Source: Sphingobacterium nematocida
GTDB taxonomy: Bacteria; Bacteroidota; Bacteroidia; Sphingobacteriales; Sphingobacteriaceae
Assembly: GCF_900168125.1 (NCBI RefSeq)
Contig: NZ_FUZF01000022.1
Location: 1-64,000, forward strand
Direction of reading: 5' to 3'
DNA: 64,000 nt
Below the pieces are notes generated by a model. The model saw only the letters and a list, made by a program, of their open reading frames with translations. It was not told the origin of the DNA and ran no database searches. A program made the position numbers and the translations under genes. Shown here piece by piece: positions 50,146 to 59,236 of the stretch. Within the stretch, counting starts at the first letter, position 1; each line of letters begins with the position of its first letter.

Positions 50146-50565
50146 ATGAAACTTGTAGCAATAGAAGCTCACATCAATGCGCGTGTAGAGACCGTATGGA
50201 ATGCTTACAACTCTGCTGAGGATATTATGCAGTGGAACCATGCTTCGGACGATTGGCATTGTACCAGTTCTATCAATGATCTGCGAATAGGCGGAAAGTT
50301 TAAAAATCGGATGGAGGCTAAAGACGGTAGTTTCGCGTTTGATTTTGAAGGTGTTTATACCGAATTGAAACCCTTTAAGAGAATAGCCTATACCATGTCT
50401 GATGGTCGGAAAGTCGAAATGGATTTCGAGTCAGACCAACAACACACAAGATTGTATATTCGCTTCGAACCAGAAACTGAAAATCCAGTAGATATGCAAC
50501 GAGACGGTTGGCAGGCTATTTTGGATAACTTTAAAAAGTACGTTGAATCCGTATACTCGACCTAA
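50146..50565 (+). CDS. SRPBCC (AHSA1/START-like) domain protein
   Basis: A 139-residue single-domain protein of the SRPBCC fold, AHSA1 branch: IEAHINARVETVWNAYNSAE at the start, IMQWNHASDDWHC, LRIGGKFKNRMEAKDG near 46 and GWQAILDNFKKYVES at the C-terminal helix. The fold forms a cavity for a hydrophobic ligand; no ligand can be named. Monocistronic and convergent to the tandem HEAT-repeat genes. Confidence 0.88.
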   Translation: MKLVAIEAHINARVETVWNAYNSAEDIMQWNHASDDWHCTSSINDLRIGGKFKNRMEAKDGSFAFDFEGVYTELKPFKRIAYTMSDGRKVEMDFESDQQHTRLYIRFEPETENPVDMQRDGWQAILDNFKKYVESVYST

Positions 50566-50607
50566 GATAATATCTTATCGATTTAATATTGCTTTTTGTT
50601 GGCTTTC

Positions 50608-52518
50608 CTATGGATATATATACCCCAGCGTCATTAGGGTTCGTCCTATTTCGTTTTTTAATTCTTTGGGAATCTTGGTTTTTAGAATAGCTTGACAATT
50701 CAAGATAATATTATTTCGTTCCCGTGAATATATAAAATCCCCGATTATACCAGTCAGGGCGACTCGGAGTTCAATAGTTTCGTTTTTATCGGCTATTAAA
50801 GCGAGGTAAGAGCGAATGTGTTCGTGGTAATTACCGCTTCGTAACAAGTTTAGCTGTGCAAGACGTTCGACGGTGGGGGCAGCTTTATCCAATAGTTTTT
50901 CTAAGGCAAGTTCTGAAGCGTTCTTTTGTGAAAAGGAGGATCTAATCGCGGTTATTTCTTCCTCCTTGCCGATTCGGTTACTACTCCGCAGAGCCTGGGT
51001 TAGAGACGCTTCGACCAAGCGTTTGTCGAATACATCAAGAGCTTTATTAACAGTTTGTTGTACACGTAATCTTGATTTGTCATTTATCGAGACATAGGCT
51101 AAAGGAGCTATTAGCGAGGTATCTCCAATCTTAGCTGCATAATTTGCGGATTGCTGGGCAATCATTTCATATTCATCTGTCAGTCCTTTTGATACAGCTG
51201 TTGCGAAATCGTCATTGTTGCAGGCCGCCAACAGATAGAGCGCTTGTAGTCGCACAGTGCGGTAAGGCGAATTGTTGAATTCTGATAATAGCGTTTTAGA
51301 AAAATCCGAACCTTTAGAGTCCAACTTTGATAATGCTAGGTTTTGATAGGTTGGATTGTTCTTTTTTATTAAGTTAGTCCAATACGTATTATTGTTTTCA
51401 GAGGCGATCTTTTCATTCAATTTTTCAGTATCCAGAGTGCGGAAATGAGAAGTGGGATCGCCAAATAGGTGAGTTCCTAGTGCTAAGTTTAAGTTGTGTA
51501 CATGGCCCAGTCTTACGCCATAGGAGAGCAAACCAATTGCATTTATAGACCATCCCTCTTTAGAAATCGATCCCGAATTTGCCCATGTAGCGATTGTATT
51601 ACCCGAATTGAAAATATAATTGGCGGCTGTATAGTCGAAGTGGTTAAAAGCTCCAGCTGAATCAATATCTAAAAATATATACTGAGGTTGTGTAATCTGA
51701 CGATTGATCGCAGAATGAGTGAACGCCGGAGTAGAGTCTGCTCTGAGGAAAAATAGATCAACCTCCTTTCTGTACATTTCATTAGCGATCAGGTTTGCGT
51801 CAAAATCTAACTGTTTTAGGTCTCCAACTTGTTTCTTTAAAAACGGGAAATATTCTTTATAAGCTTTAAGCTCGTCTTTTAGGGCGATCGGACAACCAGA
51901 ATAGAACTTTGCTTCTGTGGATGTAACAACGTGGTCTAGAATATTGTCTCTTCGCATGCGTGAAACTTTTGCGAGATAGCTATTCAGCGCCTCATATGTC
52001 TCTTCTTTACGGAGTTTCGGATAATAAATGCGGGCGGAATATATACTTGGATATAGTCTACTAGGGGAAATTGCCAGATTGTAGAAATGAACTAATTTCT
52101 GGTTGTCGTCTTGTTTTACATATTCAAAATTAAGACTAAAATCATCATAAAAGCGATCGGAAGCTATTCCAGATTGGTTTCTGTGACTATTATTCAAAAT
52201 AACCGGGATAGGTATGTCACCAATGAAGACAACACCCTCTAATGACTGTTTTGTTTTGTAGAGTTTCAGAATCTCTTTCTTGACATCATCTGGCCGAGCA
52301 AATGTGCCTGAAATAATGTAAGTTGGAGTCCCATCACTCTCTACTGCTTTTTGATAAACCTTTACTGCATCTTTTGTGTGTAAATACGATTCTTCATCAA
52401 TTACAATAGCAAAAGCTTTATTGGTAGACGTTAGTGTCGGTTTTTCAATTTTCAACTGCGCATAACTCGATAGCAGCGTACAGAAAAAAGCTAGGAGAGA
52501 TAAGAAATGCTTGTACAT
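50608..52518 (-). CDS. Secreted gingipain-like (C25-fold) protein with HEAT repeats, paralogue 2
   Basis: A 636-residue protein with a signal peptide (about residues 1-20). Residues ~35-380 follow the layout of the peptidase C25 (gingipain) domain: AIVIDEESYL, VVFIGDIPIPVI, SDRFYDDF, IYSARIYYPK, and GTHLFGDPTSHF. The catalytic His-Gly and Cys motifs are not found; the segment expected to hold the Cys reads IFLDIDSAGAF. From ~400 to 620 there are helical repeats of HEAT type (SPYRTVRLQALYLLAACNND, then SRLRVQQTVNKAL). It starts with a one-base overlap (TAATG) after the upstream paralogue. Inactive protease-fold scaffold is my inference; no named family is certain. Confidence 0.65.
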   Translation of the reverse strand: MYKHFLSLLAFFCTLLSSYAQLKIEKPTLTSTNKAFAIVIDEESYLHTKDAVKVYQKAVESDGTPTYIISGTFARPDDVKKEILKLYKTKQSLEGVVFIGDIPIPVILNNSHRNQSGIASDRFYDDFSLNFEYVKQDDNQKLVHFYNLAISPSRLYPSIYSARIYYPKLRKEETYEALNSYLAKVSRMRRDNILDHVVTSTEAKFYSGCPIALKDELKAYKEYFPFLKKQVGDLKQLDFDANLIANEMYRKEVDLFFLRADSTPAFTHSAINRQITQPQYIFLDIDSAGAFNHFDYTAANYIFNSGNTIATWANSGSISKEGWSINAIGLLSYGVRLGHVHNLNLALGTHLFGDPTSHFRTLDTEKLNEKIASENNNTYWTNLIKKNNPTYQNLALSKLDSKGSDFSKTLLSEFNNSPYRTVRLQALYLLAACNNDDFATAVSKGLTDEYEMIAQQSANYAAKIGDTSLIAPLAYVSINDKSRLRVQQTVNKALDVFDKRLVEASLTQALRSSNRIGKEEEITAIRSSFSQKNASELALEKLLDKAAPTVERLAQLNLLRSGNYHEHIRSYLALIADKNETIELRVALTGIIGDFIYSRERNNIILNCQAILKTKIPKELKNEIGRTLMTLGYIYP

Positions 52519-54476
52519 TAGCGAATTGTGTTTAAAGTTCTGCGCGCCTCATCCCGCAATTTACGGGAATGTCTAGTATCTACAATAAGTTCTTGGCAGG
52601 CTGCAATAATTTCAGATTTGCGGTAAGAATCTCCAAATCCTGTTAAAGACTCTAGCATAGCTATCCGTAGGTCTACATCGATTTTGCTGTTGCGTACGAA
52701 TTCCAGATAACGGTCTATAGAGGGGTGGTAGTTGACAATCCGCAATGCAGCGATGCCCTGTTTGCGGACAACAGGTCTGTTGTCAAAGATACTTTTATCG
52801 ATTTCTGCATAAGGACTTTTGAGTTGTTCTTCATAAAATCGTTCCTTTTCTTTAGCTATGTCTGCAAACACTGCCGTGGCGAAGGCCGGTTCAGCTATGT
52901 TTTTGATCAACTCCTTGTTAAAAGCATGTAATGCCATCCTTACTTGTGCTAAGACGTAGGTGGAGTGTTGATTTTCAATGTAAGCTTCTATAAGTGAAGG
53001 TATGAAGGAAGGGTCTCCGATCTTCGCCATGGTATGAATGACATATCCGCGGATTAATTCATCGGAATCTTTGATTCCTTTTTTCAATAATGTTGTTTTT
53101 GTATCACTTCCCTGCTGTAGCCCGATCGATATACAGGTATAACGTACGGATGGAGAGTCCGAAGTCTCATACTCTTTAGTCAGCAGTTTGGAAATATCTT
53201 CATATCTGTTGGCGAATAGTTGTGTGATAATTAAGCTTTTTGCATCAGCTGATTTTACTTTAGGGAGTGCTTCTAATAGTTTTTTGTTACTTTTTTCATC
53301 TAGAAAAACGCAGACAGAATCTGTGCTGCTATTGACAAAGCATAGTGTAGGGTCGCCGATGATATGTGATTCTAGACTATTGTTTAGCTGCGCCCAACGG
53401 CCAATGTTAATCCCCATATGTAGAAGCCCTATCAGGTGCAAAGGATGTTTAGGACTTGAAGAATTTACGGTGTTGGCTAGCACAGTGATCGACTGTCCTT
53501 CGGAGAATATAAATTGTCCCGCAGTGTATGCCGGAGCTGTGAAATCGCCCCTCTGATTGCCTGAAAAGACCGTAAATATTGGATTTGGTTTCACTTTTTT
53601 TTGAGCCGGGATAGCAAACATTTTATCAACAGGAGTAATAGAATCTTTCTCAGGATCTAGTTGTACTAGGGCGATATCCAATCTATTCTTTTGGAAGAGA
53701 TTGATTGTTTCCTCCTCGCTAAAATTGTGATACCTTCCATTGTAGCTCTGTATTTGGGTGTTTGTGTTCAAAGTAAGCGGAAAATGCTCTTCCAGACAAA
53801 GCGATTCAGAGGCATAGGTCGACAGCGGACTGTAGGGACTGTTTACCGTTGTATAAGACAAAATATGATCTATACTATTATTTTGCTGATGTCTATTTGC
53901 TGCTTTTCGGAGGTAAGCGGAAATCTGTTGGTATTTGTTTGCTCCTGTAGTGTTCGTCGTCAAGGGTTTGATCCGTGCCGAATAGATGTTGGATTTGACA
54001 CCATTAGTAGTTGACCCTCCCAGATTGTAAATGAAAAGGGCAGGGTTGGTTTTACTTTGTTCCACAAACTCGAAAGGAAGTGCAAAGTCATCGTAAAAAC
54101 GGTCAGAAGGAACAGGATCAACACTGTTTGTGAGGTGTTGCGCTTTGTGTATGATAGGAATTGGAATATCTCCGATCAAAATAACACCTTCTAATTTGGA
54201 GTTATTATAAAGGAGTTGTATTTCTTTTTTTACCTGTTCTGGATTTTTCCAAGTGTGAGCGATAATGTATGTAGGTAGCTGGTTGGACTCAATAGCCATT
54301 TTATACGTTAGAATGTCTTTTTTACATTGTTCAAATGTTGTTTTGTCTACAATGATTGCAAAAGATCGATCTGATACCTTGAGTGTCGGAGGAATGAGAT
54401 CCTGTGCCGTCGCTATTTGTAGGGCGGATAAGCAAGAGACTACAAAGATAAAAAGTAGTTTGGTGAAAGCCTTCAT
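52518..54476 (-). CDS. Secreted gingipain-like (C25-fold) protein with HEAT repeats, paralogue 1
   Basis: A 652-residue paralogue of the following gene, with the same layout: signal peptide (~1-24), ATPase-free N-terminal domain with AIIVDKTTFEQCKKDILTYK, VILIGDIPIPII, SDRFYDDFALPFEFVEQS, IYSARIKPL, and SHIIGDPTLCF. At the position of the gingipain catalytic Cys it reads FTVFSGNQRGDF (Ser), and no His-Gly motif precedes it. The C-terminal ~240 residues form HEAT-like repeats (SPSVRYTCISIGLQ, DELIRGYVIHTMAKIGDPSF). The 5' untranslated region holds a 7-bp hairpin (54500-54519). Both genes form one operon; the function is unknown. Confidence 0.65.
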   Translation of the reverse strand: MKAFTKLLFIFVVSCLSALQIATAQDLIPPTLKVSDRSFAIIVDKTTFEQCKKDILTYKMAIESNQLPTYIIAHTWKNPEQVKKEIQLLYNNSKLEGVILIGDIPIPIIHKAQHLTNSVDPVPSDRFYDDFALPFEFVEQSKTNPALFIYNLGGSTTNGVKSNIYSARIKPLTTNTTGANKYQQISAYLRKAANRHQQNNSIDHILSYTTVNSPYSPLSTYASESLCLEEHFPLTLNTNTQIQSYNGRYHNFSEEETINLFQKNRLDIALVQLDPEKDSITPVDKMFAIPAQKKVKPNPIFTVFSGNQRGDFTAPAYTAGQFIFSEGQSITVLANTVNSSSPKHPLHLIGLLHMGINIGRWAQLNNSLESHIIGDPTLCFVNSSTDSVCVFLDEKSNKKLLEALPKVKSADAKSLIITQLFANRYEDISKLLTKEYETSDSPSVRYTCISIGLQQGSDTKTTLLKKGIKDSDELIRGYVIHTMAKIGDPSFIPSLIEAYIENQHSTYVLAQVRMALHAFNKELIKNIAEPAFATAVFADIAKEKERFYEEQLKSPYAEIDKSIFDNRPVVRKQGIAALRIVNYHPSIDRYLEFVRNSKIDVDLRIAMLESLTGFGDSYRKSEIIAACQELIVDTRHSRKLRDEARRTLNTIR

Positions 54477-54712
54477 AATATGAACCAGACCAATACAATG
54501 ATTTAGGACTTTCTAAATCACGGGCTAAATTTATTTACAAACCTACATAAATTCGCCTTTCCCGACAACATAATGCGTCGTAATATAAAAGCGAATCTTG
54601 TAGCTCTCCTCATCCATTAAGATTCTTTTATAGAGGAAATATAAACCGAAAAATTGTATTTATGTTTGGGAATGTCGAATGGAAAACTAACACAATTTTC
54701 AAAATAGGATTG

Positions 54713-54937
54713 TTATTCGGGATTGGTATCCCTGCCACTTGTCTCTTGAAGCTTGGCCAGCAATGTGTTTACTTCTTCCTCCGATGCGGTCAACTTTGAT
54801 TTGCAGATATGGATTAATTGGGATGCCCGCTTTATCTTATCTGCTAACTCATCTACATTGACATCACCTGTCTCTATCTCCGAAACGATCTGCTGTAACT
54901 CATTAACAGCATCGCTGTAGGTATAGTTTGATTCCAT
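54713..54937 (-). CDS. xseB: Exodeoxyribonuclease VII small subunit
   Basis: A 74-residue helical protein, family-typical: YTYSDAVNELQQIVSEIETG, then DVNVDELADKIKRASQLIHICKSKL, split here as DVNVDELADKIKRASQ and LIHICKSKLTASEEEV. It binds the large subunit to form the ExoVII exonuclease. It follows xseA by 6 bases on the same strand. The 236-base gap to the next gene (54477) contains only its 3' tail and the leader of the HEAT-repeat operon. Confidence 0.93.
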   Translation of the reverse strand: MESNYTYSDAVNELQQIVSEIETGDVNVDELADKIKRASQLIHICKSKLTASEEEVNTLLAKLQETSGRDTNPE

Positions 54938-54943
54938 TTGTTA

Positions 54944-56200
54944 TTAAGTTTTTGAAATTATTTTACTTGATAATATACCATCAGCGTAACTTGTTTCTAT
55001 GGTGTCCCCTTCATTAACTTGTTGTTGTGAGGTTATTGCTTTTCCATTGATCCGAGTTATGCTGAAGCCTTTTTTTAGAAGTAGTTTAGGGTCTGCCATG
55101 TTTACGATTCGTTCGATACCTTTCAGGGTCTCTTTTTGCTCTTTTAAAATCTGGCGGCTAAACAGTTGAGCTCTTTGGGATAGCATCTGAATCTGATGTT
55201 GTTCGGAAGATAGTTTCTGTTTGCTGTTCCAGGAAATAATCTGTGCGAATTCTATGAGTTGTTTCCTTTGATGCCCAAAAGTCTCTTGTGCAAGAAAGAC
55301 AAGACGTTCTTGTGCTTGATCTACAGGGATGGCGAAGTTATGAAATTTCTGAATCAAAAAATCAGCCAGCTCACTAGGGGTTATCGCATTCTTAAAAGCC
55401 ACCATTTCGCTTACGGTCTCATTGGTAGAGTGACCTATCCCTGTCAAGATAGGGATAGGGAAAATAGCAATTGCTTTGGCAAGCGCGTAGTTGTTATAGC
55501 TTGATAAACCAACTTCACCCCCACCTCCACGGATAATTGCGACAGCATCATATTTTTCCAGATGTTCGGCGATCACAGCGAGTTGGCGAATGATAGAAGG
55601 AATGGATTTGTCGCCTTGTAATAAGGCTGGGTAGAGCGTGGTTTCAATTTTGTATCCCCAAGGGTTATGTGCGATTATTTTAAAAAAATCGGAAAGACCT
55701 TTGCTCGTTTCGACAGATATTATAGCAAGTCTTTTGGGTACCATCGGGAAAGGAAGATTTTTGTTAGCATCGAATAATCCTTCTTTGTGGAGTTGTGCTA
55801 TACTTTCTTTTTTTTCTTTTTCAAGTTCGCCCAGAACAAAAGTGGGGTCTATATCCACGATTCGTAGACTTAGGCCATATAGAGGGTCGTAAGAAACGCC
55901 TGCTTGAAATAAAATAGTGATCCCATCCCGCAAGGGCTCGTTTAGTAACTGGATGAATTGCTGATTAATGCGCTCGAAGTCTGTCTTCCAGAGTATGGAC
56001 CGTATTTCAGCTACAATTTTTCCGTCTTTTTTTTCAACAAGTTCTGGATAACAGTGCCCTGAGTGCTTATAGTGGTTAAGTTTATTCATCTCCGCTTTGA
56101 TCCAATACAGACTTTTGTAACGATCAGCAATGGTCTTTTGGATGCTTTTCGTTACCTCTAAGAGAGAAAAAATAGTTTTGTTTTCAACCACCTCAGGCAT
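54944..56200 (-). CDS. xseA: Exodeoxyribonuclease VII large subunit
   Basis: A 418-residue catalytic subunit of ExoVII, which degrades single-stranded DNA. Start set at ATG 56200 (MPEVVENKTIFSLLEVTKSI): the box TACCTTTG (minus strand, 56212-56205) ends four bases before it, whereas the longer frame begins at 56236. OB-fold N-terminal domain, then RLAIISVETSKGLSDFFK near 165, AIIRGGGGEVGLSSYNN near 232, and PILTGIGHSTNETVSEMV near 263, the conserved active-site region. The C-terminal coiled coil and GFSITRINGKAITS tail are normal. Confidence 0.95.
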   Translation of the reverse strand: MPEVVENKTIFSLLEVTKSIQKTIADRYKSLYWIKAEMNKLNHYKHSGHCYPELVEKKDGKIVAEIRSILWKTDFERINQQFIQLLNEPLRDGITILFQAGVSYDPLYGLSLRIVDIDPTFVLGELEKEKKESIAQLHKEGLFDANKNLPFPMVPKRLAIISVETSKGLSDFFKIIAHNPWGYKIETTLYPALLQGDKSIPSIIRQLAVIAEHLEKYDAVAIIRGGGGEVGLSSYNNYALAKAIAIFPIPILTGIGHSTNETVSEMVAFKNAITPSELADFLIQKFHNFAIPVDQAQERLVFLAQETFGHQRKQLIEFAQIISWNSKQKLSSEQHQIQMLSQRAQLFSRQILKEQKETLKGIERIVNMADPKLLLKKGFSITRINGKAITSQQQVNEGDTIETSYADGILSSKIISKT

Positions 56201-56336
56201 GATCCAAAGGTACTGAAAAAGTTGGAGGTTAGGCACCTCTTGTACGAGTCGTAATAGATAGGGAACAATAGTTTGTATAGTTTGATTGCGTTTTTGTGCA
56301 GCTTTTAACTATATTTACTTTAGAAACCTTATTATC

Positions 56337-58073
56337 ATGATTCGATTATTGACGGCGTTATGGGCGCTAACGACATTTTTTCTGTTGGATATACCATTTG
56401 TCCAAGCACAATACAAGCAAACTATTGCTAATAAAACTAAGTTGGTTTATGACAAAGGACATCTTGTTCCTTTAAAACGCTTGGATAAGGTCAAAATTGC
56501 AGTAGTGACACCAGACTTGAGGAAGTATAATACTTTTGTGGAGCAATTGGGGCGTTATGCCGATATATCATCTTTTGATTTTTCAAGGTATGATGAAGAT
56601 ACCAAATATTTTAATCTGATCATCGTGGCCGGCACGGAGGCTGATCTGAATCAGCAGATGCTGTACATGTTACGACAGTCTTTGGTAAATCGTAAAGATA
56701 TAATTCTTTGTCGTTTTGAAGATGGTGTAGGACGATTGCAACAGTTCTCACCGCTATTAGGAGGACGCGTTACGGAGCTTAGCTACCCACAGTTTTCTGA
56801 AGAAGCCCAGCGGAATCTGGCAATGAGTGTTTTTGGTGGTCTCTCGATTACCGAGGGAGGAACCGGAAATCGAACGGAACAGACACGCTTGCAGTATAGT
56901 TCCGAGGGATCGGGATTGAACATTTCTAAAATGGGCCAAAAGATTGATCAGATTGCGGAAGAGGCTATTCGTGAAAAGGCTGCGCCCGGTATGGTGGTGA
57001 TGGCTATTAAAAATGGGCAAGTTATTTTTGAAAAGGCATACGGTACCCATACCTACGATAAAACCCAAGCGACTAAGGTTACGGATATATTTGACCTGGC
57101 GTCAGTGAGTAAAATTGCTGGAACTACTCCTGTAGTCATGCATCTTCAGGAAAGTGGTATTATTAATCTGGATAGCACGATGGGACATTATTTGTGGCAG
57201 GCGCGACAAAGTAACAAAGCTAATATTACGCTACGAACAGTATTATTGCATGAAGCAGGTTTTACCCCGTACATCCCTTTCTATCGTAATCTGAAACCGG
57301 GTGACATGCAGTCGGTCGCTTCGGCGTCTCATCAGGTCAAGGTCGCAGACAATGCGTATCTACGGAATAATTATTATCGGGATGTCATGTGGCCGGAGAT
57401 GCTACAATCTGCTGTGAAACCTATTGGCAATTATGTCTACTCAGATATCAGTATGTATGTGATGAAGGAAGTAGCAGAGCATGAAACAGCTATTCCCATG
57501 GAAGATTATATACAGGAAATTTTATATCAGCCTATTGGTATGAAAGGAGCAGGTTATAACCCGCGCGAACGGTTTGAAAAAAGCAGAATTATACCTACTG
57601 AAAATGACACTTCTTTTCGGAAGGTATTACTAGAAGGTTATGTTCATGACCAAGGAGCTGCAATGGCTGGAGGTGTGGCGGGGCATGCTGGATTGTTTTC
57701 TACAGCCAATGATCTTGCCATCTATGGACAGCTGTTGCTCAATAGGGGAGAGTATGGTGGTGTTCGTTATTTTAAACCAGGTACAGTAGATCTTTTTACC
57801 TCTAAGCAGTCTAAGACGAGTCGTAGGGGACTTGGCTTTGATCGTGCAGATTTGGATCCTAAGAAAGAATATCCTTCCCGATTGGCTAATGCATCAGTAT
57901 ATGGTCATACTGGGTATACAGGAACCTGCATATGGATAGATCCGAAGCATCAGCTGATATATATCTTTTTGTCCAATCGCGTACATCCTCAGGTATCGAC
58001 CAAATTGTATGATTTAAATGTTAGGAGCCGGATACAGGATGCTATCTACGAAACGATAAATGAAGCAAAATGA
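56337..58073 (+). CDS. Secreted class C beta-lactamase-like serine hydrolase with GH3-C-like N-terminal domain
   Basis: A 578-residue protein from ATG 56337 (signal peptide MIRLLTALWALTTFFLLDIP, ending VQAQ); the frame from 56286 would add residues before the signal. Residues ~215-570 are a beta-lactamase/transpeptidase-like domain: LASVSKIAGT with the Ser-x-x-Lys, NYVYSDISMYVMKE with the Tyr of Tyr-x-Asn (here Tyr-Ser-Asp), and VYGHTGYTGTCIW with the His-Thr-Gly box. Residues ~25-185 resemble the C-terminal domain of GH3 glycosidases (TKLVYDKGHLVPLKRLDKVK). The catalytic TIM barrel of a GH3 enzyme is missing. Probably an esterase, amidase or D-aminopeptidase in the periplasm. Overlaps the dipeptidase gene by 4 bases. 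Confidence 0.85.
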   Translation: MIRLLTALWALTTFFLLDIPFVQAQYKQTIANKTKLVYDKGHLVPLKRLDKVKIAVVTPDLRKYNTFVEQLGRYADISSFDFSRYDEDTKYFNLIIVAGTEADLNQQMLYMLRQSLVNRKDIILCRFEDGVGRLQQFSPLLGGRVTELSYPQFSEEAQRNLAMSVFGGLSITEGGTGNRTEQTRLQYSSEGSGLNISKMGQKIDQIAEEAIREKAAPGMVVMAIKNGQVIFEKAYGTHTYDKTQATKVTDIFDLASVSKIAGTTPVVMHLQESGIINLDSTMGHYLWQARQSNKANITLRTVLLHEAGFTPYIPFYRNLKPGDMQSVASASHQVKVADNAYLRNNYYRDVMWPEMLQSAVKPIGNYVYSDISMYVMKEVAEHETAIPMEDYIQEILYQPIGMKGAGYNPRERFEKSRIIPTENDTSFRKVLLEGYVHDQGAAMAGGVAGHAGLFSTANDLAIYGQLLLNRGEYGGVRYFKPGTVDLFTSKQSKTSRRGLGFDRADLDPKKEYPSRLANASVYGHTGYTGTCIWIDPKHQLIYIFLSNRVHPQVSTKLYDLNVRSRIQDAIYETINEAK

Positions 58074-59236
58074 TACGATTTTTTAGTTCTTTATGCTTAG
58101 TCGGGTTGTGTTGTTCAGTAGGGTGGGCGCAAGATCATAACGCGCTGCACAAGAGGATCGTTGTTGTCGATGGGCATAACGATGTAATTATCGAGAGTAT
58201 TCTACTAGGTCGAGATATTGGTCAGAGACTGCAAGAGGGGCATACGGATATCCCTCGATTGATAGAAGGAGGTGTTGATGTTCAGGTGTTTGCCGTGTGG
58301 TCTGATGATAAACGATGGCAGAAAGGAGCTTTTCAACATGCTAATGACCAGATTGATGCTTTATCAGAAGTTATTCGGCGTAATCCGGACCAAATCGCCT
58401 TAGCCCAGAGTGCGCAAGATATTAGTCGCATACACGATCAAGGTAAAGTAGCAGCTCTGATAGGTATTGAAGGTGGAAATATGATCGAGTCTAGTCTTAC
58501 GAATCTTGAGGCACTGTACCGGCGTGGCGCCCGATACTTGACGCTTACATGGAACTATAACCTATCTTGGGCTACTGCCGCAGCGATTGAAGACCATAAA
58601 ATAGCATCTAAACAAAGGGGCTTGTCAAAGAAGGGGCGTGCAATAATCCGAAAGATGAACGAATTGGGCATGATGGTGGATTTATCACACGGTAGTAAAA
58701 AGCTGTTTTATGATGTGTTGGAAGTCAGCACTAAACCTATTTTGGTTTCACACAGCAACGCAGCTACACTGACTCCTCATTTTAGAAATCTGGATGATCA
58801 GCAATTGGCAGCGCTGAAGAAAAATGGAGGGGTCATAGGGATCAACTTTTATTCGGGTTTCCTGGATTCAGATTATGAAGCGAAAGTAAAGGGGCTTTAC
58901 GCCAAATATGTCGGAGTTGCTCCCCAAGGAATGTCTGTTTCAAAACAATATAGTTTGCTTACAAAAGAGCAAAAGTATCAAGCCAACGCCCCCTTATCAC
59001 TATTGGTCGACCATATTGAATATCTCGTCAAACAGGTCGGGATAGATCATGTTGCCATTGGATCCGATTTCGATGGGATAGAGGCTCCTCCTCAAGATTT
59101 GGAAGATGTGTCTCAGTTTCCGAACTTGACCAAAGCGCTACTAGCAAGGGGTTATAAAGAAGATGCCATAGCAAAGATAATGGGACTAAATTTTTTGCGT
59201 ATTTTAAAGGAGAACGAATCCGACGGGGTTAATTAA
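58070..59236 (+). CDS. Secreted membrane dipeptidase (peptidase M19)
   Basis: A 388-residue zinc dipeptidase with a signal peptide (first ~20 residues, VGWAQ/D). M19 metal sites: VDGHNDVIIESI near 28 (His-x-Asp), ALIGIEGGNMIESS near 133 (Glu), MVDLSHGSKKLFYDV near 203 (His), ILVSHSNAATLTPH near 226 (His), and VAIGSDFDGIEAPP near 327 (Asp). Family members cleave dipeptides, including D-amino-acid ones. Overlaps the serine hydrolase gene by 4 bases (ATGA), which points to joint work on peptides, perhaps from peptidoglycan. Its end overlaps the convergent membrane-protein gene by 8 bases. Confidence 0.94.
   Translation: MIRFFSSLCLVGLCCSVGWAQDHNALHKRIVVVDGHNDVIIESILLGRDIGQRLQEGHTDIPRLIEGGVDVQVFAVWSDDKRWQKGAFQHANDQIDALSEVIRRNPDQIALAQSAQDISRIHDQGKVAALIGIEGGNMIESSLTNLEALYRRGARYLTLTWNYNLSWATAAAIEDHKIASKQRGLSKKGRAIIRKMNELGMMVDLSHGSKKLFYDVLEVSTKPILVSHSNAATLTPHFRNLDDQQLAALKKNGGVIGINFYSGFLDSDYEAKVKGLYAKYVGVAPQGMSVSKQYSLLTKEQKYQANAPLSLLVDHIEYLVKQVGIDHVAIGSDFDGIEAPPQDLEDVSQFPNLTKALLARGYKEDAIAKIMGLNFLRILKENESDGVN

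Noticed and set aside
50608-54476. Active gingipain-type cysteine proteases
   Set aside because: The fold resemblance is reasonable but neither the catalytic Cys nor a His-Gly motif is visible, so I do not call them peptidases.
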